Source: Candidatus Bathyarchaeota archaeon
GTDB taxonomy: Archaea; Thermoproteota; Bathyarchaeia; Bathyarchaeales; Bathycorpusculaceae
Assembly (NCBI GenBank): GCA_029881805.1
Contig: JAOULW010000001.1
Coordinates: 310,001-374,000 of the forward strand
Reading direction: 5' to 3'
Length of the DNA: 64,000 bases
Program-made: the position numbers and the translations under genes
Shown here: positions 43,137 through 53,043 of the stretch, piece by piece
Position numbering within the stretch: the first letter of the stretch is position 1
Layout of the letters: every line of letters starts with the position of its first letter
The notes under the pieces: generated by a model
Database searches by the model: none
The model's input: only the letters and a program-made list of their open reading frames with translations
What the model was told of the DNA's origin: nothing

Positions 43137-44645
43137 ATGGGTGAGCAATTAAGAATCGCGTGTGGGGTCTTCGCTGCCATAAATTTCGATAAACAACCTA
43201 TATTTCCATATATATACTGGGGTTTGAGGGCCCAAAACCACAGGGGCCACCAATCCCATGGCTTTCTCACATATGATGGTGGCAAGTTTCATGCTCACCG
43301 AAGCTTGGACCTTGTGCCAAAAATAAAAACAAGTGCAATTCAAGAATGGTTTGGACGGTTGCCTGGGTACATCGGCATCGGAAACGTCAGATACACAACC
43401 TCAGGGAAATGTGATGAAAAATCGCTGATAAGTGGAACGCAACCAGTCACGGCCTCAAAAAACGGGTTGAAACTAGCAATTTCGTTCAATGGTAATGTTG
43501 TCAACACATTTCAACTCAAGAAGGAAATAGGAGAGCACTTTCGAGACTTCTCATACGAATGTGACGCAGACCTGATCAGCCACAAACTCCTAATTGAGCT
43601 GTTGAAAGGCAAAGACCTTACTTCCGCTGTCAAAACATGTATGCAAGAAATAGAAGGAGCCTTTTCTGTAGCTGGAATAACAAAAGACGGCGATTTCTTC
43701 GCGTTCAAGGACCCGCATTCAATAAGACCGTTATGCGCCGGTCACGGTTTAGACAGCAAAACCTATGCTTTCTCATCAGAGACCGTAAGCCTAGACGTAA
43801 ACGGCTTAGAAAGAGACTTTGAACTAGAAGCCGGGGAGCTTGTAAGAGTCACAGAAGATGGATTCGAACGAGAACAGCTCGTGAAGGAGCCGCGGAAAGC
43901 CTTTTGTGCCTTCGAATTTGCATACTTTGCAAGACCCGACTCACGTTTTGACGATAAATATGTATATGAAATCCGCGAAGAGTTTGGAAGAAACATTGTC
44001 CGAGAAAATCCAAACATTGTCAAAGACGCTGATACTGTTCTTTCTATACCTGAGACAGGCGATGATTCAGCCATGGGTGTACACGAGGAATCTGGGCTAA
44101 GATGGGAAAGGGCCTCTCGCAGACATCGTTACGTGACAGAACGCGCTTTCATCCTTCTCAACAAAGAGCGTTATGCCACAATAGACAAGAAAATCAATAT
44201 TCTTGCATCCAAGATTAAGGGAAAACGTGTCATAATAACCGAAGACAGCATAGTGCGTGGAGACACTACAAGAGTTACAATTGAAAAACTTCGCAGAATG
44301 GGTGCTAAGAAAGTCTATGTATTCGTTACTTTCCCCCGCATAATCGGACCGTGCTTCTATGGCATTGACATGTCCACATATGGTCAACTAATCGGCTCCA
44401 AACACAACACCGAAGAAATAGCAAAAATCATAGGCGCAAATGCGATCTGCTATCAATCAATTGAAGGTCTTATAAAAGCAACTGGCTTCTCTCGCGATCA
44501 ACTATGCTTAGCTTGCATAACCGGCAGATACCCAACGCCTCTGGGGCAAAGGATAGCTGAGGAAATGAAAAAAAGGTTCTTGGAGGGCTATGAGGAAACT
44601 GGAAGACTTTACGAACTAGAAGAAGCGGTCCAAAACGTTTATTGA
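43137..44645 (+). CDS. purF: Amidophosphoribosyltransferase
   Basis: First committed step of purine synthesis: glutamine and PRPP give phosphoribosylamine. The N-terminal nucleophile is the Cys in RIACGVFAAIN, after a short propeptide; NHRGHQSHG and TSGKCDEK follow in the glutaminase part. The PRPP loop reads VIITEDSIVRGDTTR. About 500 residues. The frame may start at TTG 43128; ATG at 43137 is used. It is followed by purD and the rest of the cluster. Confidence 0.94.
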   Translation: MGEQLRIACGVFAAINFDKQPIFPYIYWGLRAQNHRGHQSHGFLTYDGGKFHAHRSLDLVPKIKTSAIQEWFGRLPGYIGIGNVRYTTSGKCDEKSLISGTQPVTASKNGLKLAISFNGNVVNTFQLKKEIGEHFRDFSYECDADLISHKLLIELLKGKDLTSAVKTCMQEIEGAFSVAGITKDGDFFAFKDPHSIRPLCAGHGLDSKTYAFSSETVSLDVNGLERDFELEAGELVRVTEDGFEREQLVKEPRKAFCAFEFAYFARPDSRFDDKYVYEIREEFGRNIVRENPNIVKDADTVLSIPETGDDSAMGVHEESGLRWERASRRHRYVTERAFILLNKERYATIDKKINILASKIKGKRVIITEDSIVRGDTTRVTIEKLRRMGAKKVYVFVTFPRIIGPCFYGIDMSTYGQLIGSKHNTEEIAKIIGANAICYQSIEGLIKATGFSRDQLCLACITGRYPTPLGQRIAEEMKKRFLEGYEETGRLYELEEAVQNVY

Positions 44646-44698
44646 CAAAGCAAATTAGGCTTTCACATTTACTCTTCAATCTTGAAGGTTGTATAGCT

Positions 44699-46114
44699 AT
44701 GGAGAAGATAGGTGTACTTGTCATCTCATACGGCGCAAGAGAAACCGCAATGGTTGACATTTTTGCCAGAAGCCCAAACTACAAAGTCGAGCTCTACGTT
44801 GCAGACAAACAGCGAAATCCGTTCAACGTGAAAAAATCGGCTAAGCATGTCGTCATGCCCGATTTGAATGTAAAAGATATCTGTAAATTCGCAGAGAAGA
44901 ACAAAGACAGATTAGACTTCGGCATAGTTGGTCCAGAAAAGCCAATAATCGAAGGTATACGTAACCTAGTGGAAAAGCGGACTGGCATACCAATGATTTG
45001 TCCAACAAAGGAATGCGCCATAGAAGCAAGCAAAATCCAACAGCGATTATTGTTTCATGAGATCGTGCCTGAAGCAAACCCACGTTATAAAATCTTCAAT
45101 CCAAAAGACTATGGAAGTCAAGAGAAAGTGAAAAGTGCTGTTTACAAATGGCTCGACGAACTCGAGAATAAGGCTGTTGTTAAACCAGACGAGCCGGCCG
45201 CCGGAAAAGGTGTTGGTGTGTGGGGAGATCACTTCACGAGCCGCGAACAACTCTTCGAACATTTTTTATCAAACTTCCAACATGGGCAAGTGATAATAGA
45301 GGAAAAAATCGAAGGAGAAGAATCAAGTTTCCAAGCCTTCTGCGATGGCAAACACATCACTCCATTGCCCGACACGAGGGACTATAAGCGAGCTTTCGAC
45401 GACGACATGGGCCCAAATACCGGCGGAATGGGTTCCTACAAAGCTAAAGGCGACGTTTTACCTTTTCTAACATACTCCGAAAGACGTAAAGAGGTGACGA
45501 TCGTCAACACACTTTTCGAGAAATGGAGAAAGACGGCGCTAAACGACGCTGGCTTGAGAGGGGTCCCGTTCTATATGGCTTTTATGCATACGGGCAAAGA
45601 GTCGAAAATTCTTGAAAACAACAGCCGACCTGGAGACCCTGAAATAATAAACATTCTGCCCATCTTGAAAGACGATTTTGTGGATGTTTGCTTCAAAATA
45701 TTGGAAGGCAATCTAACACGTGTTGAATTGGAGAGGGCAGCGACTGTTCTAACCTACAAGGTTCCACTAAGCTACGGCGGCTACCTAGACACTTTTCCAA
45801 ACCTCGCAAACAAAAGCGAAATCGACACGCCTGTTGACTTGAAAAAGGCATATGAACTAACAAAGAAGCACGGCGACAGAATTTGCGTTTACCCAGCATC
45901 TCTTGAACTGCGAGATGGAGAAACATACGCTCTGAAATCCAGAGCCGTGGGCGTCTTGGGCGTAGGTGACACTATCGAAGAAGCTAGGCAAATCTCTCTG
46001 GAAGGGATGGAAGCAATAAGTGGCGGGGCTCTTTGGCACAGAACAGACATAGCCTCAAAACAACACATACAAAAAAGCGCAAAACACATGGAAGAACTGA
46101 GGCGCAGAAAGTGA
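44699..46114 (+). CDS. purD: Phosphoribosylamine--glycine ligase
   Basis: Adds glycine to phosphoribosylamine (GAR synthesis). The ATP-grasp fold shows in VVKPDEPAAGKGVGVW and VIIEEKIEGEESSFQAF, and GPNTGGMGSY plus ENNSRPGDPE are typical. From the ATG at 44699 (GAAGGT upstream) the protein has 471 residues. The frame is open from 44642. Its stop overlaps the next gene by four bases (GTGA), so translation is probably coupled. Confidence 0.94.
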   Translation: MEKIGVLVISYGARETAMVDIFARSPNYKVELYVADKQRNPFNVKKSAKHVVMPDLNVKDICKFAEKNKDRLDFGIVGPEKPIIEGIRNLVEKRTGIPMICPTKECAIEASKIQQRLLFHEIVPEANPRYKIFNPKDYGSQEKVKSAVYKWLDELENKAVVKPDEPAAGKGVGVWGDHFTSREQLFEHFLSNFQHGQVIIEEKIEGEESSFQAFCDGKHITPLPDTRDYKRAFDDDMGPNTGGMGSYKAKGDVLPFLTYSERRKEVTIVNTLFEKWRKTALNDAGLRGVPFYMAFMHTGKESKILENNSRPGDPEIINILPILKDDFVDVCFKILEGNLTRVELERAATVLTYKVPLSYGGYLDTFPNLANKSEIDTPVDLKKAYELTKKHGDRICVYPASLELRDGETYALKSRAVGVLGVGDTIEEARQISLEGMEAISGGALWHRTDIASKQHIQKSAKHMEELRRRK

Positions 46115-47193
46115 AAAAAATCTTCGTATCAGACTGCGAAGGACCGATATCCAAAAATGATAACGCCTTCGAAATAACATCCAGTTTCATACCAGACGGC
46201 AAAAAGCTGTTCACACTAATAAGCAAGTATGACGATGTGCTTGCAGACGTTTTGAAAAGGCCACACTACGAGGCTGGCGACACTTTAAAACTCGTTCTGC
46301 CTTTCCTCAAAGCTCATGATATTACAGATCGCAAAATGCAAGAATTCTCAACCAAAAATCTGATTCTAATTGCAAACATTAAGGACACACTAAATCATGT
46401 AAGGAATACTGCAAAAGTATTCATCGTGAGCACAAGTTACGAACATTACATAAAGGCGCTGTGCCAAACCATAGCTTTTCCCTATGAAAGCACCTACTGC
46501 ACACGACTCAACATCGACAAATATGCGTTAACTAAAAAAGAAAAGGCAAAGTTGAAGCAAATTGCAGAAGAAATCACGCAGATGCCTCTGATTGAAATTC
46601 CTCAAAAAGCTAAATCCCTTCAAGACTTTTCCGAAAAAAACCAGAAAACAATTCGACGACTTGACGAAATTTTCTTGAAGGAGATAGCGAACATGGATTC
46701 TGGCAGGATTTTGGAAGAAGTTAACCCTGTAGGCGGAAGCGAAAAGGCTGAGGCTACAAGAGATGCAGTAAAGAAAGTAGGCGCGGCGCTGTCTGACTTG
46801 ATGTACGTTGGCGATAGCATAACAGATGTAGACGCTTTCAAGCTTGCGAAAGACGGCAACGGGTTAGCTGTTTCCTTTAACGGCAATCAATATGCCATAA
46901 AAAACGCCGAGGTTGCTGTTCTCTCCGAGAATAGTTTAACAACTGCCGTGATTGCTGACGTCTTCTGCAGATTTGGAAAACAACAAACCCTGAACCTAAT
47001 CGAAAACTGGAACCATGAAGGCTTGAATAAAAGCCGTGTAAACAAAGCCTTGCTTAACAATTTTTTCGAACTATACCCAGAGAAATTGCCTAAAGTTAAA
47101 ATAATAACAAGCGAAAATATGGAGGTTCTAGCCAAAGAAAGTAGCGAATTTAGGAAAAAGGTTAGAGGAGAAGCAATCGGGAGATTAGGATAA
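46111..47193 (+). CDS. HAD-superfamily phosphatase-like protein
   Basis: 360 residues starting at GTG in the GTGA overlap with purD. The first motif is [17 protein letters not shown]: Asp at the nucleophile site but Glu instead of the usual Asp two residues on. The last motif is [11 protein letters not shown]. Similar proteins in methanogens are annotated as EhaR, a name based on neighbours and not on activity. In this cluster it may act on a phosphorylated purine or C1 intermediate. It lies two bases before the Ftr-like gene. Confidence 0.8.
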   Translation: MKKIFVSDCEGPISKNDNAFEITSSFIPDGKKLFTLISKYDDVLADVLKRPHYEAGDTLKLVLPFLKAHDITDRKMQEFSTKNLILIANIKDTLNHVRNTAKVFIVSTSYEHYIKALCQTIAFPYESTYCTRLNIDKYALTKKEKAKLKQIAEEITQMPLIEIPQKAKSLQDFSEKNQKTIRRLDEIFLKEIANMDSGRILEEVNPVGGSEKAEATRDAVKKVGAALSDLMYVGDSITDVDAFKLAKDGNGLAVSFNGNQYAIKNAEVAVLSENSLTTAVIADVFCRFGKQQTLNLIENWNHEGLNKSRVNKALLNNFFELYPEKLPKVKIITSENMEVLAKESSEFRKKVRGEAIGRLG

Positions 47194-47195
47194 AA

Positions 47196-48107
47196 ATGGT
47201 TAAAAAAACCCTGATTGAATACACGTATGCGGAGGCTTTTGAAGGGATCCTTTGCAGAGTAATAGTTACTGCAGACGATGAAGAAACGTTGAGAAAAGCC
47301 GCCGAAGACGCGACGGCTACACCATCAATAGTTATAGGCCGCGTGGAAGGCGGAATCGAAAAGTGGCTCAGCGAAAAAGAAACCCCAGACAGACGCAAGG
47401 GCGCCATACTGCAGTTTTGGGGAGGAATAGACTTCAAAAAACCCTTTTCCGATTCCTTGAAAAAGTTCGAGATTGAACTATCCTACAGAATCCGTCAGGA
47501 TATACTTGTCAAGCCTTTCACAGCAGTTTTTGATGCCTCGCAGAAAGCGAGAGGAAAAATGGACATGATGGAGCGTGTTGGACATTGCGGAGACGGCTAC
47601 GAGTGGGTGGAAAAACGTCACGGACGCGAAGTAATAATCGTGCCCATCATGGTTCCAGACTTCATAATTGAACGTTATTTGGGCTACGCCAACGGAGTCA
47701 TGGGAGCAAACTTCTGGATAATGTGCAGAAACAAAAAAGCACTCAAAGAAGCTGGCGAGCAAGCCTTAGAAGCAATACACAAAATAGAAGGCGTAGTAAC
47801 ATCCTTTGACATTTGCTCGGCTGGTTCAAAACCCGAAACGCGGTATCCATGGATAGGACCAACAACAAACCACACTTACTGCCCGTCACTAAAGCGAAAA
47901 CTTATGAAAGAATCAAAAGTTCCGGAAAGCGTTGGTTACATTCCAGAAATAGTGATTAACGGAGTCTCGCTGGAAGCCGTAAAGCGCGCCATGAAAATTG
48001 GCATTGAAGCAACTCTAAACGTTGATGGCGTTGTGAAGATTTCTGCTGGAAATTACGGCGGAAAACTTGGCAAACACAAGATTTACCTGCACGAGCTGTT
48101 CAAATGA
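47196..48107 (+). CDS. ftr: Formylmethanofuran:tetrahydromethanopterin formyltransferase (Ftr) homologue
   Basis: Ftr moves a formyl group from formylmethanofuran to tetrahydromethanopterin in archaeal C1 metabolism. This 303-residue protein matches it over its full length: [27 protein letters not shown], then [10 protein letters not shown] and TTNHTYCPS, and the end reads [36 protein letters not shown]-like (YLHELF). The identity is clear but diverged from methanogen enzymes as I recall them. It overlaps the pfkB gene by four bases (ATGA) and is two bases from the HAD gene, inside a purine cluster. Confidence 0.88.
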   Translation: MVKKTLIEYTYAEAFEGILCRVIVTADDEETLRKAAEDATATPSIVIGRVEGGIEKWLSEKETPDRRKGAILQFWGGIDFKKPFSDSLKKFEIELSYRIRQDILVKPFTAVFDASQKARGKMDMMERVGHCGDGYEWVEKRHGREVIIVPIMVPDFIIERYLGYANGVMGANFWIMCRNKKALKEAGEQALEAIHKIEGVVTSFDICSAGSKPETRYPWIGPTTNHTYCPSLKRKLMKESKVPESVGYIPEIVINGVSLEAVKRAMKIGIEATLNVDGVVKISAGNYGGKLGKHKIYLHELFK

Positions 48108-49024
48108 ACCGCTTTGATGTTGTCGGATTCGGCGCCCTAAACGTTGATAAGCTTTTCCGAGTGAACAAAATAGCTGGAGCCGAAGAGGAAGGCTTCATAA
48201 TAGACTGTGAAGAGGCTTGTGGCGGCTCAGCAGCTAACACCATCGTGGGTTTGTCAAGGCTTGGCTGCAAAGTGGGCTTTATCGGAAAAATAGCAGAAGA
48301 CAGAGAAGGCAGAATGTTGATCGAAGATTTTTGCAGGGAAGGCGTCGACACAAGCGGCATAATTATTAGAAAAAAAGTCAGAACCGGTGCAGTTATGGGT
48401 TTTGTGGACAAGAAAGGTGGAAGGGCATTATACGTTGATCCAGGCGTGAATGACACGATAGAGTTTGACGAAATAAACAAGAAACAAGTGGTTCAAACAA
48501 GGTTTCTGCATGTAACATCCTTTGTTGGAGAAAAATCTTTCCAAACACAGAAAAAACTGGTTGAAACGCTCCCTAAAAATGTCAAAGTAAGTCTTGACCC
48601 TGGAGAATTATATGCCAGAAAAGGATTAACGACCTTGGGGTCCATAACAAAGCGAATGTCTGTTTTAATGCCGAATCTAAACGAACTTAAACTTCTAACA
48701 GGCATGTCAAACTATCAAAAAGGCGCCGAGTTTTTGCTTAAAAAAGGTGCAAAGATAGTCGCAGCAAAATTGGGCAGCAAAGGTTGTTATGTGACCAATG
48801 GAAAAGAAAGGCACTTAATTGAGGCTTTTAAGGTGAAAGTTGTAGACACCACTGGCGCCGGCGATGCCTTTTGTGCTGGTTTCCTTTATGGTTTGATTAA
48901 TGACAAGAGCCTTTATGAGTGTGGAAGTATAGGCAATTTTGTGGCTTCAAGGTGCATAATGAGAATGGGCGCCAGACCTGGGTTGCCGGTAATTAAAGAT
49001 TTGATAAAGAACACACTGGCATGA
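48104..49024 (+). CDS. PfkB-family carbohydrate/nucleoside kinase
   Basis: 306 residues of the ribokinase family. The N-terminal substrate block is [11 protein letters not shown], with [16 protein letters not shown]; the catalytic anion-hole motif is [14 protein letters not shown] with the base Asp in [15 protein letters not shown] is also typical. Its substrate may be ribose, a nucleoside or another sugar; in archaea this family includes nucleoside kinases, which fits the purine neighbours. The ATG overlaps the Ftr stop by four bases. Confidence 0.88.
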   Translation: MNRFDVVGFGALNVDKLFRVNKIAGAEEEGFIIDCEEACGGSAANTIVGLSRLGCKVGFIGKIAEDREGRMLIEDFCREGVDTSGIIIRKKVRTGAVMGFVDKKGGRALYVDPGVNDTIEFDEINKKQVVQTRFLHVTSFVGEKSFQTQKKLVETLPKNVKVSLDPGELYARKGLTTLGSITKRMSVLMPNLNELKLLTGMSNYQKGAEFLLKKGAKIVAAKLGSKGCYVTNGKERHLIEAFKVKVVDTTGAGDAFCAGFLYGLINDKSLYECGSIGNFVASRCIMRMGARPGLPVIKDLIKNTLA

Positions 49025-49038
49025 CTGCGAATGGGTAA

Positions 49039-49538
49039 ATGCTCGACGAAAAACAAAAGCCGTTAACAATAAGAGAGGCAATTGAAACTGACGCTACGGC
49101 GATAAGGGACATTGTTAACAGCATTACGGCAGAAAAATGACATTTTGTTCCAGAGAAGATTGGAATGAGGCAATCAAAGACATAAAGAGCAACAAAGGAT
49201 TAATCATAGTCGCGCAAGTTGATGCAAATATTGTCGGCATGGCGACTTTAGCCAGAGGCAGATTGGAGAAGAACAAGCATACTGCGCATTTAGGCATAGG
49301 CATTTTGAAGGAATTTGGAGGAATAGGCATTGGAACGGCAATGATAAATTACCTTATGGAATGGGCGAGAAAACAGGAAGGATTAGAAAAAATCGCGTTA
49401 ACTGTCTTCTCAACAAATGAACCAGCAATAAACCTCTACCGGAAATTCGGATTCGTAATGGAAGGAATAAACGAAAAACAGTACAAAATCGAAGGAAAAT
49501 ATGTTGACGATATAATAATGGGAAGATTTTTGACTTAA
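49039..49538 (+). pseudogene. GNAT acetyltransferase with a -1 frame break
   Basis: A GNAT enzyme split between two frames. The N-terminal piece (49039-49140) reads REAIETDATAIRDIVNSI and ends in TGA. At the five As before that TGA, the -1 frame opens at an ATG (49137) and gives the rest: IIVAQVDANIVGMATL, HLGIGILKEFGGIGIGTAM and FSTNEPAINLYRKFGF. Joined there the protein is about 166 residues, the normal size. The possible explanations are a programmed -1 shift, coupling through the ATGA overlap, a real mutation, or a homopolymer sequencing error. Reading through the TGA as selenocysteine fails because that frame closes shortly after. Confidence 0.75.
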
Positions 49539-50353
49539 CTTTTCTTTTCCAGATAGTTAATTAAGCTTTCGAAGATTAGTTTTCCATCACCGTATTGTGG
49601 CATCCGCTTTTGTCTTGTCCAGTTTGGTTGTTGCCACCAGTAGAAGGCTCTTTCCGGATGTGGCATCAATCCAAATATTGTTCCTTCAGAATTGCATATT
49701 CCCGCAATGTCATGAAAAGAGCCATTCGGATTCATTGGGTAATTTCCCTCCGCATATTCGCCGGTTCTGTCACAGTAGCGAAAAACCAGTTGGTCATTTT
49801 CATAAAGCTTTTCTAGAAGCTTCTTTTCCTGTTCTTTTGTAAATATGAATCTGCCTTCCGAATGCGCTACCGGAACTCGCAAAACTTTTCCTTTCGGAAT
49901 TTTCCCCGAGAATATGCACTTTCCATTGTTCTCACACTTAAGATAAACCCAACGGCAATTATATCCCGGAGGAAGGTTAGTCGCTAAAGCAGCCTCTGGA
50001 TACTGGCTTAAGCCTTCGAAGCCAGGAAGCAAACCAGCCTCAACCAGCACTTGAAAACCGTTACAAATACCAAATACTGGGCGATCATCCTCAACGAACG
50101 CCTTCAGCTCTTTGCCTAACTTTGCTAAAATCCAGTTTGCCCATATCACTCCCGCCCGCACATAATCTCCGTAAGAGAAGCCTCCAGGAAAAACCAGAAC
50201 TTGATATTCCAGCAAGTTTTGGCTCTTAACCACCTCGTTTATGTGCAGAATCTCCGCTTGAACACCCAAATTTTCGAACGCACGTTTCGTTTCCGCATCA
50301 CAATTGGTTCCGCCCACGCGCAAAACACAAACTCTAATCTCTTCAAGCTTCAT
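49535..50353 (-). CDS. purQ: Phosphoribosylformylglycinamidine synthase subunit PurQ
   Basis: The glutaminase subunit of FGAM synthase. The nucleophile is Cys in GICNGFQVLVEAG, and the His/Glu of the triad lie in GLMPHPERAF. 272 residues, a typical archaeal size. It begins two bases after purL and its end overlaps the end of the acetyltransferase gene from the other strand by four bases. Confidence 0.95.
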   Translation of the reverse strand: MKLEEIRVCVLRVGGTNCDAETKRAFENLGVQAEILHINEVVKSQNLLEYQVLVFPGGFSYGDYVRAGVIWANWILAKLGKELKAFVEDDRPVFGICNGFQVLVEAGLLPGFEGLSQYPEAALATNLPPGYNCRWVYLKCENNGKCIFSGKIPKGKVLRVPVAHSEGRFIFTKEQEKKLLEKLYENDQLVFRYCDRTGEYAEGNYPMNPNGSFHDIAGICNSEGTIFGLMPHPERAFYWWQQPNWTRQKRMPQYGDGKLIFESLINYLEKKS

Positions 50354-50355
50354 AG

Positions 50356-52737
50356 CTACACCTCACTGCTTGACGTTCTTTTCCAAAATGCCGACAAATC
50401 CTTCAGTGACGCATCAACGACTACTCTTCCGTTGAGTCCTTTGATTTTCAATCTTGGAATATCAGTAACCTCACCTATCCTAGCAAAAGACTTTCCTTTC
50501 ATCAGAACCTCAAAATCCTTTTTCGACTTTTCGGAGACCTCCACGAGAAAGCGACTGTTGGATTCCGCGAATAAAACAAAATCATTACGGTCTAAAGCTT
50601 TGCCAGGAACTTTCCTCAAATCCAATTCAATGCCGTAACCACCAGCAAAAGCCATCTCCGCGGCAGCCACGGCTAAACCGCCCTCAGACAAATCATGACA
50701 CGCCTTAACAAACCCAGAATCAATAGCCTTCGTAATCGTTCTGAAAGTTTTTTTAGCATGGGCTTTTTGCACTTTTGGAACAGTTTTTCCCAGAAAACCT
50801 TTCAGTCTGTAATACTCCGAGCCACCCAGTTCCTTGAAAGTCTGTCCAACAATATACATTAAGTTATTCGGTGTTTTAACATCCATCGAAACTGCCAATC
50901 GAACGTCTGGAATCATACCCAAAGCTGTAATCAACAAGGTTGGCGTCACTGGTCCAAGTGGAGACTCGTTGTAAAGGCTATCCTTTCCAGAAATAAACGG
51001 CGTCTTGAAAGCGGTCGCAAAATCATGGCAGGCTTCGCAAGCCTTTAAGAGACTGCCTAATCTTTCCGGCTCTTCTGGGTTGCCCCAAGTGAAATTGTCT
51101 AGTAAAGCTATTCTTCTGCCTCCGACCGCCAAATTATTCCTTATAGCCTCATCTATTGCGGAAGCTGCCATCCAATAAGCATCAATCTTCCCATAATTCG
51201 GATTAATTCCGCATGAGATTGTTACGCCTTTCCAAGATTCATCTAAAGGCTTTATGATTGCTGCATCATTAGGTCCACCATGTTCACCGTGCAAAGGTTT
51301 AAGCACCGTATTCCCTTTCACTTCATGGTCATAGGTGCGTATTACACTCTCTTTGCTTCCAATGTTGGGCGAAGTCAGAAGTCGCAGAAGTGTGTGAGTT
51401 AGGTTTTCCGGTTCTGGATATGTTGGTTCCTTGAAATTTGCAGGCTTATACACTGCAATACGCGTGGCTTTTGGCGGTTCAAAGAGGAAGGAAATTTTCA
51501 GTTCAGCGACTTTTTCTCTGTTATAATAAATTCGCAGAACTCCATCTGCAGTGAATTTTCCAATAGCTGTGGCCTCAACATCCTCTTCCGCAAAAATTTC
51601 TAGAACTTTTTCAAGGTTCTTGGGCGGCACAGTTAGTAGCATCCTTTCTTGTGATTCGGAAACATAGATTTCCCACGGAGCTAAACCCGCGTATTTCAGC
51701 GGAACTTTCTCAAGATCAACAGTTGCGCCACACCCAAACTTTTTTGCAGTCTCGCCGACGGCAGACGACAAGCCGCCGCCACCTAGGTCCGTTATTGCCG
51801 AAGCCAACTCACGATCTCGAATTTCAATTATGGCCCTTTTCAGCTTCTCCTCCTCAATAGGATTTGCAATCTGAACCGCCGGTCTAGAGATTTCTTCCGA
51901 TTCCTTCGTGAGCACAGCAGATGCGAAGGTAACGCCGTGAATGCCATCGCGACCAGTTTTTCCTCCAGCCAAAACAATCGTATCATCTGGTTTTGCGTTC
52001 TTCATGAACTTTTTCAATGGCAAAATTCCGACGCATCCGCAATAGACGACGACATTTCCGACGTAACTTTCATCGAAATATATGGCTCCATTAACTGTGG
52101 GGATTCCCATGTTATTACCATAACTTCCTATGCCTGCGACGACACCCATGTAAACGTATTTCGGATGTTTCACGCCAGACGGAAGTTTATTGTAATCAAA
52201 ATCTAAAGGTCCGAAGCCCAAAATATTCGTGCACGCAATTGGGTCTGCCCATACGCCTAGAATATCGCGAATTACACCGCCAACACCAGTGGCTGCACCT
52301 CCGAAAGGCTCTATGGCAGACGGATGATTGTGAGTTTCTACTTTAACCGCAATTCCATGACCCTTGTCAAAATTGACTATGCCCGCATTATCCTCAAAAA
52401 CAGAGAAACACCAAGAAGGGTCGATTTCTCTTGTGGCTTTTGCAATGTACGTTTTGAAGAGGCTGTCAACCTCGTTCCCATTCATTCTTATTTTGCCTTT
52501 GAAAGTTTTGTGAAAGCAGTGCTCTGACCAAGTTTGTCCTATGGTTTGAAGTTCCACATCTGTGGGATTTCGTCCTTTCTTTCGAAAATAGCTTCTGACA
52601 GCTTCCATTTCATGCGAGTTTAAGCCTAAGCCAAGTTCACTGCTTATTTCCTTAAGCTGTCTTTTTGTAGCATCAATTATCTTTACTTCAAATAATAAAA
52701 ATGGTGCTTCTCTGCAGATGTAGAGGCTTGCTGTCAT
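50356..52737 (-). CDS. purL: Phosphoribosylformylglycinamidine synthase subunit PurL
   Basis: The catalytic subunit that turns FGAR into FGAM with ATP and ammonia from PurQ. The PurL core reads QTWSEHCFHKTF, VKVETHNHPSAIEPFGGAATG and GKTGRDGIHG, and the second half has HDLSEGGLAVAAAEMAF. 793 residues, the small PurL form that needs PurS and PurQ. It overlaps purS by four bases. Confidence 0.96.
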   Translation of the reverse strand: MTASLYICREAPFLLFEVKIIDATKRQLKEISSELGLGLNSHEMEAVRSYFRKKGRNPTDVELQTIGQTWSEHCFHKTFKGKIRMNGNEVDSLFKTYIAKATREIDPSWCFSVFEDNAGIVNFDKGHGIAVKVETHNHPSAIEPFGGAATGVGGVIRDILGVWADPIACTNILGFGPLDFDYNKLPSGVKHPKYVYMGVVAGIGSYGNNMGIPTVNGAIYFDESYVGNVVVYCGCVGILPLKKFMKNAKPDDTIVLAGGKTGRDGIHGVTFASAVLTKESEEISRPAVQIANPIEEEKLKRAIIEIRDRELASAITDLGGGGLSSAVGETAKKFGCGATVDLEKVPLKYAGLAPWEIYVSESQERMLLTVPPKNLEKVLEIFAEEDVEATAIGKFTADGVLRIYYNREKVAELKISFLFEPPKATRIAVYKPANFKEPTYPEPENLTHTLLRLLTSPNIGSKESVIRTYDHEVKGNTVLKPLHGEHGGPNDAAIIKPLDESWKGVTISCGINPNYGKIDAYWMAASAIDEAIRNNLAVGGRRIALLDNFTWGNPEEPERLGSLLKACEACHDFATAFKTPFISGKDSLYNESPLGPVTPTLLITALGMIPDVRLAVSMDVKTPNNLMYIVGQTFKELGGSEYYRLKGFLGKTVPKVQKAHAKKTFRTITKAIDSGFVKACHDLSEGGLAVAAAEMAFAGGYGIELDLRKVPGKALDRNDFVLFAESNSRFLVEVSEKSKKDFEVLMKGKSFARIGEVTDIPRLKIKGLNGRVVVDASLKDLSAFWKRTSSSEV

Positions 52738-52985
52738 TTTTGCTCCTCAACTACGATTGTGTACTTGTCTTTTGTTGGATTCGCCAAAAGTCTCTTGCAC
52801 ATCTCCTCAGCCTTCATCACAGCCTCCTTCCTCGATCTAGCCTCTAGAAACACATTGTAAACCTTGCTGACATTCACAGTTTCAACTTTATAGCCAAGCT
52901 CCTTCAATAATCGCGTTGCAGTTTCGCCTTCTGGGTCACTGTGTCCAGGTTTTAAGGCAACCGCAATTCTCAAACAGTATCTCAT
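52734..52985 (-). CDS. purS: Phosphoribosylformylglycinamidine synthase subunit PurS
   Basis: 83 residues. The small structural subunit that joins PurL and PurQ. LKPGHSDPEGETATRLLKELGY and the YTIVVEEQ end are typical. It heads purS-purL-purQ, with a four-base overlap to purL, a fixed order in archaea. Confidence 0.94.
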   Translation of the reverse strand: MRYCLRIAVALKPGHSDPEGETATRLLKELGYKVETVNVSKVYNVFLEARSRKEAVMKAEEMCKRLLANPTKDKYTIVVEEQK

Positions 52986-53043
52986 AGACTAAAGTTGAAT
53001 TACTAAGGAATTTAAACGCTTTCGTCATCAATGCGGCAAACCG

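Noticed and set aside
49138-49140. Selenocysteine at the TGA in the acetyltransferase
   Set aside because: Reading through the TGA meets another stop after about 14 codons and gives no family similarity; the -1 frame does.
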